A stretch of DNA of 64,000 bases from CBDBKE01 sp965218055 (lineage in GTDB: Bacteria > Acidobacteriota > Terriglobia > JAJPHL01 > JAPKYU01): NCBI GenBank assembly GCA_965218055.1, contig CBDCKA010000001.1, positions 930,001 through 994,000 on the forward strand. Reading direction: 5' to 3'. Of the stretch, positions 45,667-55,574 are shown piece after piece (position 1 is the stretch's first letter; each line of letters opens with the position of its first letter). A model generated the notes under the pieces. The model was not told the DNA's origin. It did not search any database and saw only the letters and a list, made by a program, of their open reading frames with translations. The translations under genes and the position numbers were made by a program.

Positions 45667-46995
45667 CTAGCCGTCTGGCAGCGGCAGTGCCGAGATCGTT
45701 CGCAGCATGCTGCTGAACAGCCTCCGGCTCAAGTGCCCTTCGGCCAGCCAAAGCCAGTAATATCGCGCATGTTTCACCAGCCGTCCTCCCGTTTTCACCA
45801 ACCGCTGCTGCAAGCTCGTCAGCGACCAGTTGTTGATCCTCTTCGGTAGCACCAGCCGCCGCCACAGGCTTCCCAAGTTGTAGGCGATCAGGCTCAGCCA
45901 TAGGCGCACCTCGTTCGACCGAAACCGATGGCAACTCAGCCGGGTCATCTTTACCGCCTGCTTGCCTTTCTTGATCCATTGCTCTGCGGTGCCCCGCTTG
46001 TTGTAGAACCGGACCACCGCCCGGCTGTCGGTCTCCAGATTGGTGACGATGAACCCCACGCGAGGGAACAGTTCGCCAAAGTGGAACTCCACCTTCGCCA
46101 CCACCCGCCGCGCCTTTTTCCAACTGGCTGCCTGGTAGAGAAAGCTCTTGTACCAGACCACCGGCTTGTGGCTCGGTCGCCCCACTGACCGCGTCAACAA
46201 CTCCGCGATGTCCCTCTCCAGACTGTCGTTGGCCGGGATGCGAATCGCATACTTCACGTCCCGCTCCTCCAGTGCGTCGTAGATCTCCGGCTTGGCGAAG
46301 GCGGCGTCGGCGCGAAACACCACTTCCTTGCCCAGCTTCTGCTGCCGTTCGATCTCTGGCAGGAGAAGTTCTTCCCAATCCTCGGCGCTGTGCACGTTGC
46401 CGGGTCGCAGCTTGGCCGCCAGACAGTCACCCTCGCGACTGAACAGCAACAACGGGTGATAGCAACTCGACTCGAAATGCCCGTTGTAGGCGCTCTGTTC
46501 CTGCTCCCCGTAGACCGGGATCTCGGTGCTGTCCATGTCCAGCACCACCCGGCGCGGCGCATCCATAGCTTCCGCCCTGGCGATCAAATCCCGGTTGATC
46601 GCTGCCAAACCAGCAAGGTTCTCGTCTTGCGTCAGCAGTTCTGTCTCGAACGACTGTAACCGGGAAGTCAGGGCTGCGCCACGTTCCCAGATCTTCTCCG
46701 AACCGATCAGCCGGAACGTCGGATCTTGGGAAAGCCGCTCGGCGTCGTTGACGTCTTCGTATCCTGCCAAGCGGCTGTAGATGGACTGCCGCAGCAAGTC
46801 AGCGAGGGGCAACCGGGTGTTCTTCCCCCGAGAGTCGATCAAGTGCTGTTCGATAAGTTCGCCGAACCCCAAACGTTCGTCCAACTCGCGCACCAGAATC
46901 AGACCGCCGTCGGAAGTGATTCGCGATCCCTGAAATGTGACCCGCAGAAACCGGTTGAATGACAGTTGAAACGCCTGTTTTTGGCTCTCACCCAT
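45667..46995 (-). CDS. IS1380-family transposase
   Basis: About 442 residues from the ATG at 46995. It has the DDE pattern of the IS1380 family: SDGGLILVRELDERLGF near the N-terminus, VVLDMDSTEIPVYG with the first Asp, VVFRADAAFAKPEIYD with the second, and YNKRGTAEQWIKKGKQAVKM with the Glu. The C-terminal SLIAYNLGSLWRRLVLP is also typical. The upstream terminal repeat is near 47080-47105 (GGAAGTCCGGGCTTA); the matching end after the stop codon was not found. Confidence 0.9.
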   Translation of the reverse strand: MGESQKQAFQLSFNRFLRVTFQGSRITSDGGLILVRELDERLGFGELIEQHLIDSRGKNTRLPLADLLRQSIYSRLAGYEDVNDAERLSQDPTFRLIGSEKIWERGAALTSRLQSFETELLTQDENLAGLAAINRDLIARAEAMDAPRRVVLDMDSTEIPVYGEQEQSAYNGHFESSCYHPLLLFSREGDCLAAKLRPGNVHSAEDWEELLLPEIERQQKLGKEVVFRADAAFAKPEIYDALEERDVKYAIRIPANDSLERDIAELLTRSVGRPSHKPVVWYKSFLYQAASWKKARRVVAKVEFHFGELFPRVGFIVTNLETDSRAVVRFYNKRGTAEQWIKKGKQAVKMTRLSCHRFRSNEVRLWLSLIAYNLGSLWRRLVLPKRINNWSLTSLQQRLVKTGGRLVKHARYYWLWLAEGHLSRRLFSSMLRTISALPLPDG

Positions 46996-47019
46996 TCGGT
47001 GTACACCTCCGGAAGGCAA

Positions 47020-47105
47020 TGTTGATGCTGGAACCCGCATCAATACTGACGTTGGAGTCATTCAGAAGGTTGCCGCCGATAGTTCATAAAGGAAGTCCGG
47101 GCTTA
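47020..47105. mobile_element. Terminal region of the IS1380-type element
   Basis: The segment with GACGTTGGAG, GAAGGTTGCCGC and AAAGGAAGTCCGGGCTTA is repeated with changes at 57848-57935, where no transposase is attached. This marks the right end of the IS1380-type element. Confidence 0.65.
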
Positions 47106-47178
47106 CAGCTGAGCGGAATGGCTTGCACAAAGGAACGGCTTCGCAACGATCCAGCCCCTGTCTACTCCCGGGAAAGTC

Positions 47179-47323
47179 ATCTCTGGACGGGCACCACCGG
47201 CAGTGTCGTAAAGAGTCGGCTGCCACCATCCAGCTCCACGGCCACTCCGGTGAACCGGCCCGGCGCGATGCAGCGCACCGACCCCACCGACCCCACTTCC
47301 AGCCACTCCTGCATGCCGAGCAT
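47179..47323 (-). CDS. Small protein, relative of the one at 61385-61594
   Basis: A 47-residue frame from the ATG at 47323. Its end reads RCIAPGRFTGVAVELDGGS then RLFTTLPVVPVQR. The protein at 61385-61594 has RCDAVGEGLFTAVALEMDPG then TRTFITLPVVPLEE. So the two are homologous despite lying 14 kb apart in different settings. The N-terminal half does not match and may be eroded. No function is known to me. Confidence 0.5.
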
Positions 47324-47483
47324 GGACCTGAGCGTTCTCAACACGCTGCACTACGACTTCATCCCGGACACGGCGCACTTCTTCTCTCAGAGGGGTCTAG
47401 CTTAGAGGGTGGTGCCACTCGAGGGGGCAGGTCAACACAAACCACTGCCGGATTCTCTGCTAATATTGCCCACAGGGAATAGG

Positions 47484-48518
47484 ATGCAGCGACGAAGTTT
47501 TCTAAACAGTTTAATTTGGCTGGGTTTCGAAGGAGTGCTGGCTCGCCCGCCACAGCAGCAAACCAGGCCAGCTCTGGTAAAGCCCCGTCGGCTTCGTCAA
47601 GGAGACAAGGTGGCACTTATCAATCCCGCCGGTGCCACTGCCCACCGGATGGATATAGAAATCGTCCAGGAAAGCCTGGAAGCTCTCGGCCTCAGGGTGA
47701 AACTGGGGGAGCATGTCATGGATCGTAGAGGGTATCTGGCCGGCAGCGATGAAGATCGAGCCGCCGATGTGAACCGCCAGTTCGAGGATTCCTCAGTGGC
47801 TGGCATAGTCGCCGTTCGGGGCGGCTGGGGATGCGCCCGAATCCTCCCTCTGCTGGATTATCAACTCATCGGTCGGAATCCCAAGATTCTGGTGGGTTAC
47901 AGCGATGTGACGGCGCTTCTACTGGGTATTCATTCCAAGACGGGGCTGGTCACCTTCCATGGCCCGGCCGGGATCGGCCCGTGGAATAGCTTTACAGTGG
48001 AACACTTTACCAGGATTCTTTTTGAGGGTCAGGCGGCCGAGTTGTCGAATCCCAGGCTCTTGGGTGACAATTTAACCCAGGTCCAGAACAGAATACAGAC
48101 CATCGTCCCCGGGGTTGCCCGCGGCCGAATGTTGGGTGGCAACTTGACCGTTCTCTCAGCCATCGTAGGATCTTCTTACCTGCCTGACTGGAATGATGCG
48201 ATTTTGTTCTTGGAAGACATCCAGGAGAATATTTACCGAGTGGACCGGATGTTGACCCAGCTGGCGTTGGCTGGCATCTTGGATGAGATAAACGGTTTCG
48301 TGTTTGGCAATTGCACCGGCTGTGGTCCCGGAGAGAGCTACGGTTCTTTGACGATCGAACAGGTTCTGGCCGACCATGTGGGCGAACGAAACCTGCCCTC
48401 CTGGCGGGGGGCGATGATCGGTCATATCAGCCAGAAATTTACCATCCCTCAGGGGATCCCGGCTGAAATTGACGCCACTACAGGCAGGATACAGTTGTTT
48501 GAGGCAGCCGTTGTGTGA
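47484..48518 (+). CDS. LD-carboxypeptidase (S66 family)
   Basis: 344 residues from the ATG at 47484; the N-terminus (MQRRSFLNSLIWLGFEGVLA) looks like a Tat-type export signal. S66 motifs: VALINPAGA at the start of the domain, the catalytic Ser in LVGYSDVTALL, the Glu in ILFLEDIQEN and the His in GAMIGHISQKF. These enzymes cut the L,D-bond of murein tetrapeptides in peptidoglycan recycling; an exported form could also act on the wall or on microcin-like peptides. It is an intact gene between IS1380 and IS5 elements. Confidence 0.88.
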   Translation: MQRRSFLNSLIWLGFEGVLARPPQQQTRPALVKPRRLRQGDKVALINPAGATAHRMDIEIVQESLEALGLRVKLGEHVMDRRGYLAGSDEDRAADVNRQFEDSSVAGIVAVRGGWGCARILPLLDYQLIGRNPKILVGYSDVTALLLGIHSKTGLVTFHGPAGIGPWNSFTVEHFTRILFEGQAAELSNPRLLGDNLTQVQNRIQTIVPGVARGRMLGGNLTVLSAIVGSSYLPDWNDAILFLEDIQENIYRVDRMLTQLALAGILDEINGFVFGNCTGCGPGESYGSLTIEQVLADHVGERNLPSWRGAMIGHISQKFTIPQGIPAEIDATTGRIQLFEAAVV

Positions 48519-48698
48519 AGCGGCTGTGCAGCCGCTCATCGGCGGGCCCAGCGGCAGCACACAGTCGCTGAGGCGTCCAGAAGGAGCTAGCTGCGCAGGG
48601 CATCGACTGGGATGGCACCCAGACCGCGACCGGGGCGAGGATCGGCGTTGTTGCGTAATTCGCGCTCGCGGCGAACCGGGCCGAGAAGCTCATCCGCC
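48519..48698. other. Gap next to the IS5-type gene
   Basis: A palindrome CGGCTGTGCAGCCG sits at 48522-48535, just after the carboxypeptidase stop. No gene seen. Confidence 0.35.
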
Positions 48699-49646
48699 TC
48701 AGTACACGCGCTCCGATCGTGGCATTCCAAGCTCCGCCATCCGGTTCAGCACAGCGCACTTGATCGCGGCTTCGACTTCTTGGTTCTTGACCGTGCGGGC
48801 CGAGAGGCTTACCCCGAGTATCGCCTTGTACCGTGAGACCGCATTCTCCGCCACGCTCTGGCGAGTGCAGCCACTCGACTTCCGCCACTCATAACGGCCC
48901 TGCGTCCTAATACGCCGGAGATGGGTATCGCGCATCGCACGCCACGGAGGCGGATGAGAGTCTCGGCTGCATCGTGCATTGCGTCGCGGCAAGATCGTCA
49001 CGATAGCGTCGTGCTGGAGCACGGCCTCGTAGCAGGAACCCGTGTCGTAGGCCCGGTCTGCGGAGACTTGCCCGATCGAACCAGGAGTCTTAGACAGCAA
49101 CGAAGAGAGCCTTCGGGCGTCGTGGACGTTGCTCGCAGTCAGGTCCATCGCAACGATCTCTTTCGTCGTCTCATCGACGCCTAGGTGGAGCTTTCGCCAT
49201 GTCCTACGGCGGAGGGTTCGGTGTTTTCTGATGTGCCACTCACCGGCTCCGTAGATCTTCAGGCCCGTCGAATCGATGACGACATGTCGTGGTCGATCCG
49301 TGGGCCCTACACTCAGTCGGACGTCGACGGCGCTTTGCCTTCGGCTCACCGTGCTGTAGTTGGGCACTGGGAGGTCGAGAGCCATGAGCGCCACGATGGA
49401 TTGAAGGAACCCTTGAGTGGTCCGTAGGTTGAGGTGAAACACCGAATTCAGGACCAGCGCACATTGGATCGCCGCATCTGCGTAGACCTTGGGCCGGCCT
49501 CGCCCTTCGAAGGGTCCTGGATGACGCCAGGCAGCGACTGCCTCCGTGTCGAACCACAGTGTCAGCTGCCCACGTTTCACCAGAGCCCGGTTGTACTGCG
49601 GCCAGTTGCGAACCTTATATCGGAAGGTGTAGTCGCTTTTGCCCAT
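48699..49646 (-). CDS. IS5-family transposase
   Basis: 315 residues with IS5-type features: an N-terminal DUF4096-like region (YNRALVKRGQLTLWFD), LNLRTTQGFLQSIVAL, the first Asp in RHVVIDSTGLKIYG, the second in VSADRAYDTGSCYE, and the Glu in QSVAENAVSRYKAILG. It appears complete. It has inserted upstream of, and removed the 5' end of, the YhaN-like ATPase gene. Confidence 0.9.
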   Translation of the reverse strand: MGKSDYTFRYKVRNWPQYNRALVKRGQLTLWFDTEAVAAWRHPGPFEGRGRPKVYADAAIQCALVLNSVFHLNLRTTQGFLQSIVALMALDLPVPNYSTVSRRQSAVDVRLSVGPTDRPRHVVIDSTGLKIYGAGEWHIRKHRTLRRRTWRKLHLGVDETTKEIVAMDLTASNVHDARRLSSLLSKTPGSIGQVSADRAYDTGSCYEAVLQHDAIVTILPRRNARCSRDSHPPPWRAMRDTHLRRIRTQGRYEWRKSSGCTRQSVAENAVSRYKAILGVSLSARTVKNQEVEAAIKCAVLNRMAELGMPRSERVY

Positions 49647-49689
49647 CCCCTAGCCTATCAGGGGGGAGAGCGTTGGGGATGGAGTCAGA

Positions 49690-52600
49690 TTTCTGCAACA
49701 ACGCCACGGGTTCGTAAGACCCGGGCTAGTCTGCTCGACGAGCATGGCCAGCCTATCGCCGATGGCGTCATTGCCAACGCGCTCGGTGGCATGGATCGCG
49801 ACGCCTACAAGGCAATGTTCTCGCTTGATGACGATACCCTGGAAGGGGGCGGTGATGAAATCCTCAGAAGCGATGGTGATCTGGGTCAGTTGCTTTTTGC
49901 GACCAGCACCGGTCTTGTCGAGTTGAGCAAGACCTTGAACCGACTTCGCGAGAGTGCCGAGAGATTTCATAGAGGCCGGGCCCAAAACACGGAACTTTAC
50001 AAGTTGAAGGCGGAGATTCTCCATCCAGATAAGGAGAAGAAGGAGCTCGACACCGTCGCGAGTGCCTTTGCCCGATTCATCACGAGTCGGGATCGGGCGA
50101 AATTGGCCTACGACGAGGGCATGTCGGTGCGGGCCAAACTGGAGACCGAGCGTGAAGACGCTGAACGTCGCATTCAAGGGCTACCTTGGCTTGATGAAAT
50201 CCATCGACTGCGCGGCGAGATCATGGAGCTTGAATCGTTGCCAGAGGTTCCGCAAGTCTGGTTCAAGCAGGTCGGCAGTCTAATTGTCCAGGAACCCGAG
50301 CTAACTACTAGGCTCGACAGCCTCAAGCTCCAGAAACGGCAACTGAGCGAGAAGAAGGAGTCGTTGGCCGTCGACAACGCGATCCTCAGTCTCGAGAGCC
50401 GTATCACCCAACTTAATAACGCTCGTGCGCGCTATGTGACAGCAGCGGCGGATCTGCCCGAGCGGCGTTCCAAGCTAAGCGAATACGATGGGACAATCAG
50501 GGCCATAATACGTCGTTTGAGTGAAGCGTCCGGTATTGCTCCCACTTCTCTCGTCGTTCCCGCCGGGGTTGTAGGCTCATTAAATGACTTAATTGAACAG
50601 CGGTCAGGTCTTGATGAGCGGTTGAGGACGACGGCAGCCGAAATGGGGAAGGCAGAGGCAGCCGTCGGCACGGCGCGCCGTGCTGTCGAAAAAACTGGTG
50701 CCGAGGCCGGTGATGGCACCGATGTTGCGTTTGATTGCCTGAATGCCGCGACCAAGGCCGTTCATGCAGATGACCATCGTTCGCGTATGGCGATGCACAT
50801 GCAGCGACGGAACGAGCTCAATTCCACGCTCGATGCGCAGGTAGCGCAGCTTCACCCGTGGGATGGTGCCCCCGAAGTCCTCGTGGGGGTTAGCGTGCCG
50901 GAGCCGAGCGAGGTGGATGTCTGGCGATCCGCTCTTGACCAAGCCGTCAAAGACATCGACCTACTTGAACGCGAAGAGACGCGTCTCCTGACCAACCGGA
51001 ACAGGCTCTCCGGTCTGATGGAGGCAAAGAGGTCCGAAACCGGGGTCATCGGTGATGAAGAGGCTGTGCAATTAAGGGCACTGCGGGATGAGGCGTGGCA
51101 GACTCATCGCGCGACACTCGATGCCGCCTCCGCCGAAAACTTCGAGGAACGGCTGAGGGACGACGACGACGCAACGGCCTCCCGTGTCGCGCACGCAACC
51201 GAACTGGCCCAGTTGAGGCAGTCTAGTGAGGGCCTGCGGGAGAAAACCTCGGAACTCGAGCGAAATGCGGGAGAACTCGCTCTGGCGCGCAAGCAACAAC
51301 GTCAGGTCCTGGATGAAGTGTCCGCCGCCGTTCAGGTCATGGCGAGGACAGGTGCAGAAGGTCTGCCGGCCACCGTCACGGTTCCCAAGCTCACGGCCTG
51401 GATTGATCGACGCGCGGAAGTCCTCAAGACGCTGGGAGACATCGGCCGTCAGGACGCTGAAATCGCGCGAGCGAGCGAGGATGAGAACCAACATCACGGG
51501 CGGCTTGCGAAAGCCATGACGACCGCGCGGGTCGCGCATGATCCGGCGTTAAACCTTGAGGCTCTAGTCGAGATCGCGCAAGCGGCCGTCGAGTCGGACA
51601 AGGAACGACGCGTCGCATTGAGGGCCGCGCGACAAGAGGTTGAACGAACGCAGGTGGAGTTGGAGCGCCGACGGCGCGATGCGAAACAGGCGGGTCGAGA
51701 CGACGCCAAATGGCATGCCGACTGGACCGCAACGCTGGCCCGTTGCTGGCTCGGGGGGGCTGATCCGGAGCCTTCTACCGCGGCGGTCCGACGTATTCTC
51801 GAAGAGGTGGCTGTTCTGGAGTCGACTCTCGAGAATCGCGCTGCGATGGCCGATCGCATCGGGAAGATGGAGCAGGATCAGGCTGATTTTACCGCTGCCG
51901 TGCGGGCCCTCGTGGAGCAGTTGGGCAACACCTTCGACGCCGGACAGGTCGTCGCAATCAACGAAGGCTTGAGCGACCGTCTTGGCAAGGCAATCCATGA
52001 TCGAAAGGCGCGCGACCAATGTCTCAAGGAGATGGAAAGCGTCGCCAAAGACATTGCCGAGGTCGAGAATAGCCTCGTCGAATTGCGCGCCGTTGCCTCT
52101 GAGATGTTCAAGGCATTCGGGGTGGATTCCCTCAGGGAGGTGGACGAGAAACTGAAAAAGGTGGCGCGCCGGACTACGGTTCGTAAAGAACTATCCAACT
52201 GCGAAACCAAGTTAGTGGAGTCAATGAAGGCGAGATCGTTGGAAAAGGCAGTATCGGCTCTTGAGAATACTGACTCGGACAAACTCGAACGGGAAATCGC
52301 CGAGATCAAGGCTCGACTCAAGGACGCGTCCGGACGCACAAACGAGCTCTATCTGGCGCTTGGCCGCGCCGAGGATGCGATCAGTGCGGTGGGCGGTGAC
52401 AATGCAGTGGCTAGGCTTGAAGAGCAACGTCGCACGGTTCTTCTCGATATCGAGGAAGGGGCGCTCGCTTACCTCCGGACACAGCTTGGCATCGAGGCCG
52501 CGAAGCGCGCCCTGGGCGCGTATAGGGACGAACATCGTAGTTCGATGTTGAAACGCGCCTCGGAAGCCTTCCGAACGATCAGCCGCGGCGTCTATTCACG

Positions 52601-52973
52601 GTTGGATGCGCAGTTGACAGACAGGGGGGAGGTGCTCATGGGTATCGCCGCCAGCAGCGGTGCGAAGATCGCTTCCGAGATGTCAAAGGGTGCGCGCTTC
52701 CAGCTCTATCTCGCGTTGCGTGTCGCCGGCTATTTCGAGTTCGTCGAGCAGCATGGCCCAGTGCCATTCGTAGCCGACGACATTTTGGAGACCTTCGATG
52801 ACTTCCGCGCTGAGGAGGCTTTTCGTCTATTCACCGAAATGGCCGAGGTGGGGCAGGTCATATACCTGAGCCATCATCGCCACCTATGCGAAATCGCGCG
52901 CGAGGTTTGCCCCAACGTCACAATCCATGAGCTTCCCGAGCTTCTGTTGCCGGTGGCCGCCACGGGCTGCTAG
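49690..52973 (+). pseudogene. YhaN-like SMC-type ATPase, 5'-truncated by IS5
   Basis: About 1,090 residues of a COG4717/YhaN-type ATPase. Homology starts at LLDEHGQPIADGVIANALGG and FSLDDDTLEGGGDEILRSDG, which in relatives lies about 100-130 residues after the Walker A motif. The middle is long coiled coil. The C-terminal half of the ATPase is complete: signature region SKGARFQLYLALRVAG, Walker B PFVADDILETFDD and the H-loop LSHHRHL. No Walker A exists upstream because the IS5 element occupies that position. YhaN-type proteins work with a nuclease (YhaO/SbcD-like) in DNA repair or defence; no such partner remains. The ATPase cannot be functional as it stands. Confidence 0.82.
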
Positions 52974-53197
52974 GCAATCAGGCAGCTGTCTTCCACGGTT
53001 TTCCCCCAACTCCTTCCTCTCATTGCTCTTACACGGTTTCGGGGCGTCTGCTTTCGCTCGCAACGCCTACGGACCAGCCCGCTTGAGGGGCGAGTTTTCT
53101 GACGGTTTCTTGACGGTGGTTGCTGCCACGGCCATGCTCTGCTGGCTGCGCAGCGCGTTGTTGCAGTAATGGTTTTTGATTTGCAATAGCCCGGCTC

Positions 53198-53326
53198 GTG
53201 CGTGGAATGCGGCAGTTCCGGCGGCGGGGCCTGGGGAAGGTCGCGGTGGAGTTCGCGCTGGCCGCAACGGCCTTCAACCTCACCCGCCTGTGGCGCAACA
53301 AACCGAAGCTAGATCAGGAAGGCTAG
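53198..53326 (+). pseudogene. C-terminal remnant of an IS4/IS1182-type transposase
   Basis: The frame reads RGMRQFRRRGLGKVAVEFAL then AATAFNLTRLWRNKP and a stop. This is the usual end of IS1182/IS4-like transposases, where RG..KV..E..L...A.NL.R is conserved. No upstream catalytic region was found. Confidence 0.6.
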
Positions 53327-53399
53327 TTCAGCAGACTCCCGGACCGGCGACTCGGCGAAGATCGAAACACCAGAACTCTGGAGCGGATCATGATCCCTT

Positions 53400-53978
53400 T
53401 TGATTTCCAGCCAGCTAAACCGAGTTTCCACACAGACTCTACGGCCCTATCGCGAGTTGATCCCGATGCGAAAGGGACAGGTCGATCTGGAGAACGGGAT
53501 CGTGCATCTGCCGGATTCCAAGACGGTGAACGACATCGCGGACATGCCGATGACCGACAGAGCCCGCGAAGCGTTCGCCTCGCAGATGAAGCAGAGCGGC
53601 GATTCCGACTACTTGTTCCCGAGCCCGCGGATGGGGTCCAGCAAGCCGCACATCACGACGGTGCGCAAGCTGCGGAACCGGACGCTCAGGTGGGCCGGGC
53701 TGCCTCATTTCTCACTATACGAGCTGCGCCACACGTTTGCGACCCGGCTCAGCGCCGGGGGCGTGGCGGATCATTTCGTGACGCAGATGCTGCGACAAGG
53801 CGACGCCTCGGTGTTCAAGCGCTACAGCCGGGCGAAGCTGAATATGATGCGGGAAGCGCTGTTGAAGCTGGATCGGCAGGCGAACGAGCGCGGCGCGACT
53901 TCCTTTACGGGTGATCCGCGAAATGGTGGAGCGGTGCGGAAACAAGCCCGTCCCACTTCAGCGGCTTGGATCAGGTGA
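53400..53978 (+). pseudogene. Tyrosine integrase, C-terminal fragment
   Basis: From residue 20 the frame matches the catalytic half of phage-type integrases: VHLPDSKTVNDIADMPMTDRA, YLFPSPRMGSSKPHI, then YELRHTFATRLSAGGVADHF with the RHxxR-type box and KRYSRAKLNMMREAL with the nucleophilic Tyr. The N-terminal SAM-like and arm-binding domains and the first catalytic Arg (expected before RPYRELIPM) are missing or only partly present. Upstream sequence is unrelated transposase debris. A different integrase N-terminal piece lies at 60431-60583. Confidence 0.75.
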
Positions 53979-54002
53979 GTTCATTACAGCTTTCGGCTAG
54001 AA

Positions 54003-54125
54003 ATGAAGGTCTGCGGCTCTCTTCTCGGCTGCCTCGCGCTGCTCACCGCCGCGGTCGGTAATAGGCCCTGGAACCAGGGTACTATTACCCAAACTGAAAC
54101 ACAGTTCCACAACCCTAAGTTGTGA
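54003..54125 (+). pseudogene. Truncated secreted-protein start
   Basis: An ATG followed by a signal-peptide-like stretch (KVCGSLLGCLALLTAAVG) and then 22 polar residues to a stop. It looks like the 5' end of an exported protein cut off by rearrangement. Confidence 0.35.
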
Positions 54126-54145
54126 TGTAATATCTTTCACAACGA

Positions 54146-54170
54146 TTGGTACAAAAAATCAGACTCGTCA
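54146..54170. mobile_element. Short IS3-type end remnant
   Basis: TTGGTACAAAAAATCAGACT and CGTCA resemble the terminal repeat of the element at 15805-17056 read inverted (TTGGTACAAAAAAATCGGTC TGGTCA). No other part of the element is present. Confidence 0.5.
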
Positions 54171-54261
54171 GCTCTGTCCAACAACTCGGGCATTTTGGGG
54201 CACGTAACTTGCGGGAATCCGGGCACTTGTCAAACCCTGCCATCCCTCGTACACTGAGAGC

Positions 54262-54555
54262 ATGACCCTCAACGAAATCAGGCAGAAAGCGGCTCCGATC
54301 CTCGAACGCTACGGCGTGCAATACGCTGGCGTCTTTGGATCTGTCGCCCGCGGCGAGGATACGCCGGAGAGTGACGTTGATGTCCTCGTCGTTCTCAAGC
54401 AACCGGTGAGTCTGCTTAAATTCTTTGGGTTGAACGACGAACTTGAGACCGCACTCGGATGCAAGGTGGACCTCGTTACCAGGAACAGCCTGAATCCCCA
54501 CGTGAAGCCCTTCGCCCTCCAGGAACTCAAAACCGTCTATGAAGAAGTTCGATGA
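54262..54555 (+). CDS. MNT-type nucleotidyltransferase antitoxin
   Basis: 97 residues of the minimal nucleotidyltransferase group. The motif is VFGSVARGEDTPESDVDVLV, with Gly26-Ser27 and the two metal Asp residues 38 and 40. In HEPN/MNT pairs this protein neutralises the HEPN toxin, in studied systems by adding AMP to a tyrosine. Its 3' end overlaps the HEPN gene by 17 bases, so the two are coupled. The pair appears intact among truncated neighbours. Confidence 0.88.
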   Translation: MTLNEIRQKAAPILERYGVQYAGVFGSVARGEDTPESDVDVLVVLKQPVSLLKFFGLNDELETALGCKVDLVTRNSLNPHVKPFALQELKTVYEEVR

Positions 54556-54871
54556 TGTCTACCGGCGGCAGATCGTAGATGCGACCGCAAAGATCGAGCG
54601 CTTTGTAGCAGGCCTCGACAAGGGCGCGTTTTTCGCGAGCGAAGTCGTGCAGAGCGCAGTCATCATGCAGCTTGCCGTGATCGGTGAGCTGTCGAAGCGA
54701 TTGTCGGACGAATTCAAGGAGCGTGTTTCCCTTCCGTGGAGACAGATCGCAGGGTTCCGTGACCGCGCGGTCCACGATTACTACCAGCTCGACTTGGAGT
54801 ACGTATGGCTTACCATTCAGGACGACCTCCCTTTGCTGAAGAGTGCTCTGGAACGGCCAGCGGGCGAGTAA
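54539..54871 (+). CDS. HEPN-domain (DUF86/HepT-type) toxin
   Basis: 110 residues, all-helical. The RNase motif RxxxxHxY is present as Arg74, His79 and Tyr81 within FRDRAVHDYYQLD, and a conserved IGE follows the second helix. HepT-type proteins are RNA-cleaving toxins controlled by the neighbouring MNT antitoxin. Overlap with the antitoxin gene and the same order (MNT then HEPN) support this. Possible roles are island maintenance or phage defence. The second tyrosine (Tyr82) beside Tyr81 is a candidate modification site; this is inference. Confidence 0.88.
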   Translation: MKKFDDVYRRQIVDATAKIERFVAGLDKGAFFASEVVQSAVIMQLAVIGELSKRLSDEFKERVSLPWRQIAGFRDRAVHDYYQLDLEYVWLTIQDDLPLLKSALERPAGE

Positions 54872-54927
54872 GGGCTCCCTACGAAAGATGGAAGGGCGTG
54901 GTTGCGATGAAGTCATCCCCCTGAACA

Positions 54928-55538
54928 ATGAAATTCTCAGAAAAGTCTCTGGAACTGAACTTAGGAGCGGAACTGCTCGAGAAGCATGGCCTTGCCCCGG
55001 GCGAGTGCGAATTCTCGGGATCGGTCTTCCACGAAATCAACAATCTGCATTCGACGTGCACCTGCTGATCGGCTCGAAGAAGTTCACCGAGGGCTGGAGC
55101 AGTTGGCGCGTCTCGACGATGGGCCTGATGAACGTAGGCAAGGGGGAAGGCGCGCAGATCCAGCTCTTCGGGCGGGGCGTGCGGCTCAAGGACTTCGACC
55201 TGAGTCTCAAACGCAGCGGCAAGACGCAGCTCTCCAAAGGCGTCGAGCGGCCCAAACACATCGGCGTTCTCGAGACACTCGGCATCTTGGGCATCCATGC
55301 CAACTACATGGCGCAGTTCCGGGATTTCCTCGACGAGGAAGGTCTGCCCAAAAACGATGACCGTATCGAGTTGCTGCTGCCGGTGATCAAGAACCTCGGG
55401 ACGCAGAAGCTCAAGACGATCCGGCTCAAGAAGACGATCAGCGGCGTCAGCACCGAGTTTAGTGACGCGTTCCGTAAGCTCGCGCCCGTCCCGACCGTTG
55501 CGCCGCCAGGCCCCGCCAGAGATCCTTCGCGGTGTCAA
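54928..55538 (+). pseudogene. C-terminal fragment of a restriction-type DEAD/DEAH helicase
   Basis: One frame gives GECEFSGSVFHEINNLHST, then a frameshift at about 55060 leads into LIGSKKFTEGWSSWRVSTMG, MNVGKGEGAQIQLFGRGVRL and GVLETLGILGIHANYMAQFR. QLFGRGVRL is helicase motif VI and the stretch matches the R-subunit-like helicases of type III and related restriction or defence systems. Motifs I-III are absent, and the 3' end runs into the IS3-type element at 55539. The first 20 residues (KFSEKSLELNLGAELL) look like the start of another protein joined by deletion. It cannot make an active helicase. Confidence 0.65.
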
Positions 55539-55574
55539 GGACTGATTTCTTTAGACACTGATTCTGAGAGTTTT

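Noticed and set aside
49434..49689. Start of the YhaN-like frame inside the IS5 element
   Set aside because: This part is antisense transposase sequence and does not match the ATPase; it is only an accidental open extension.
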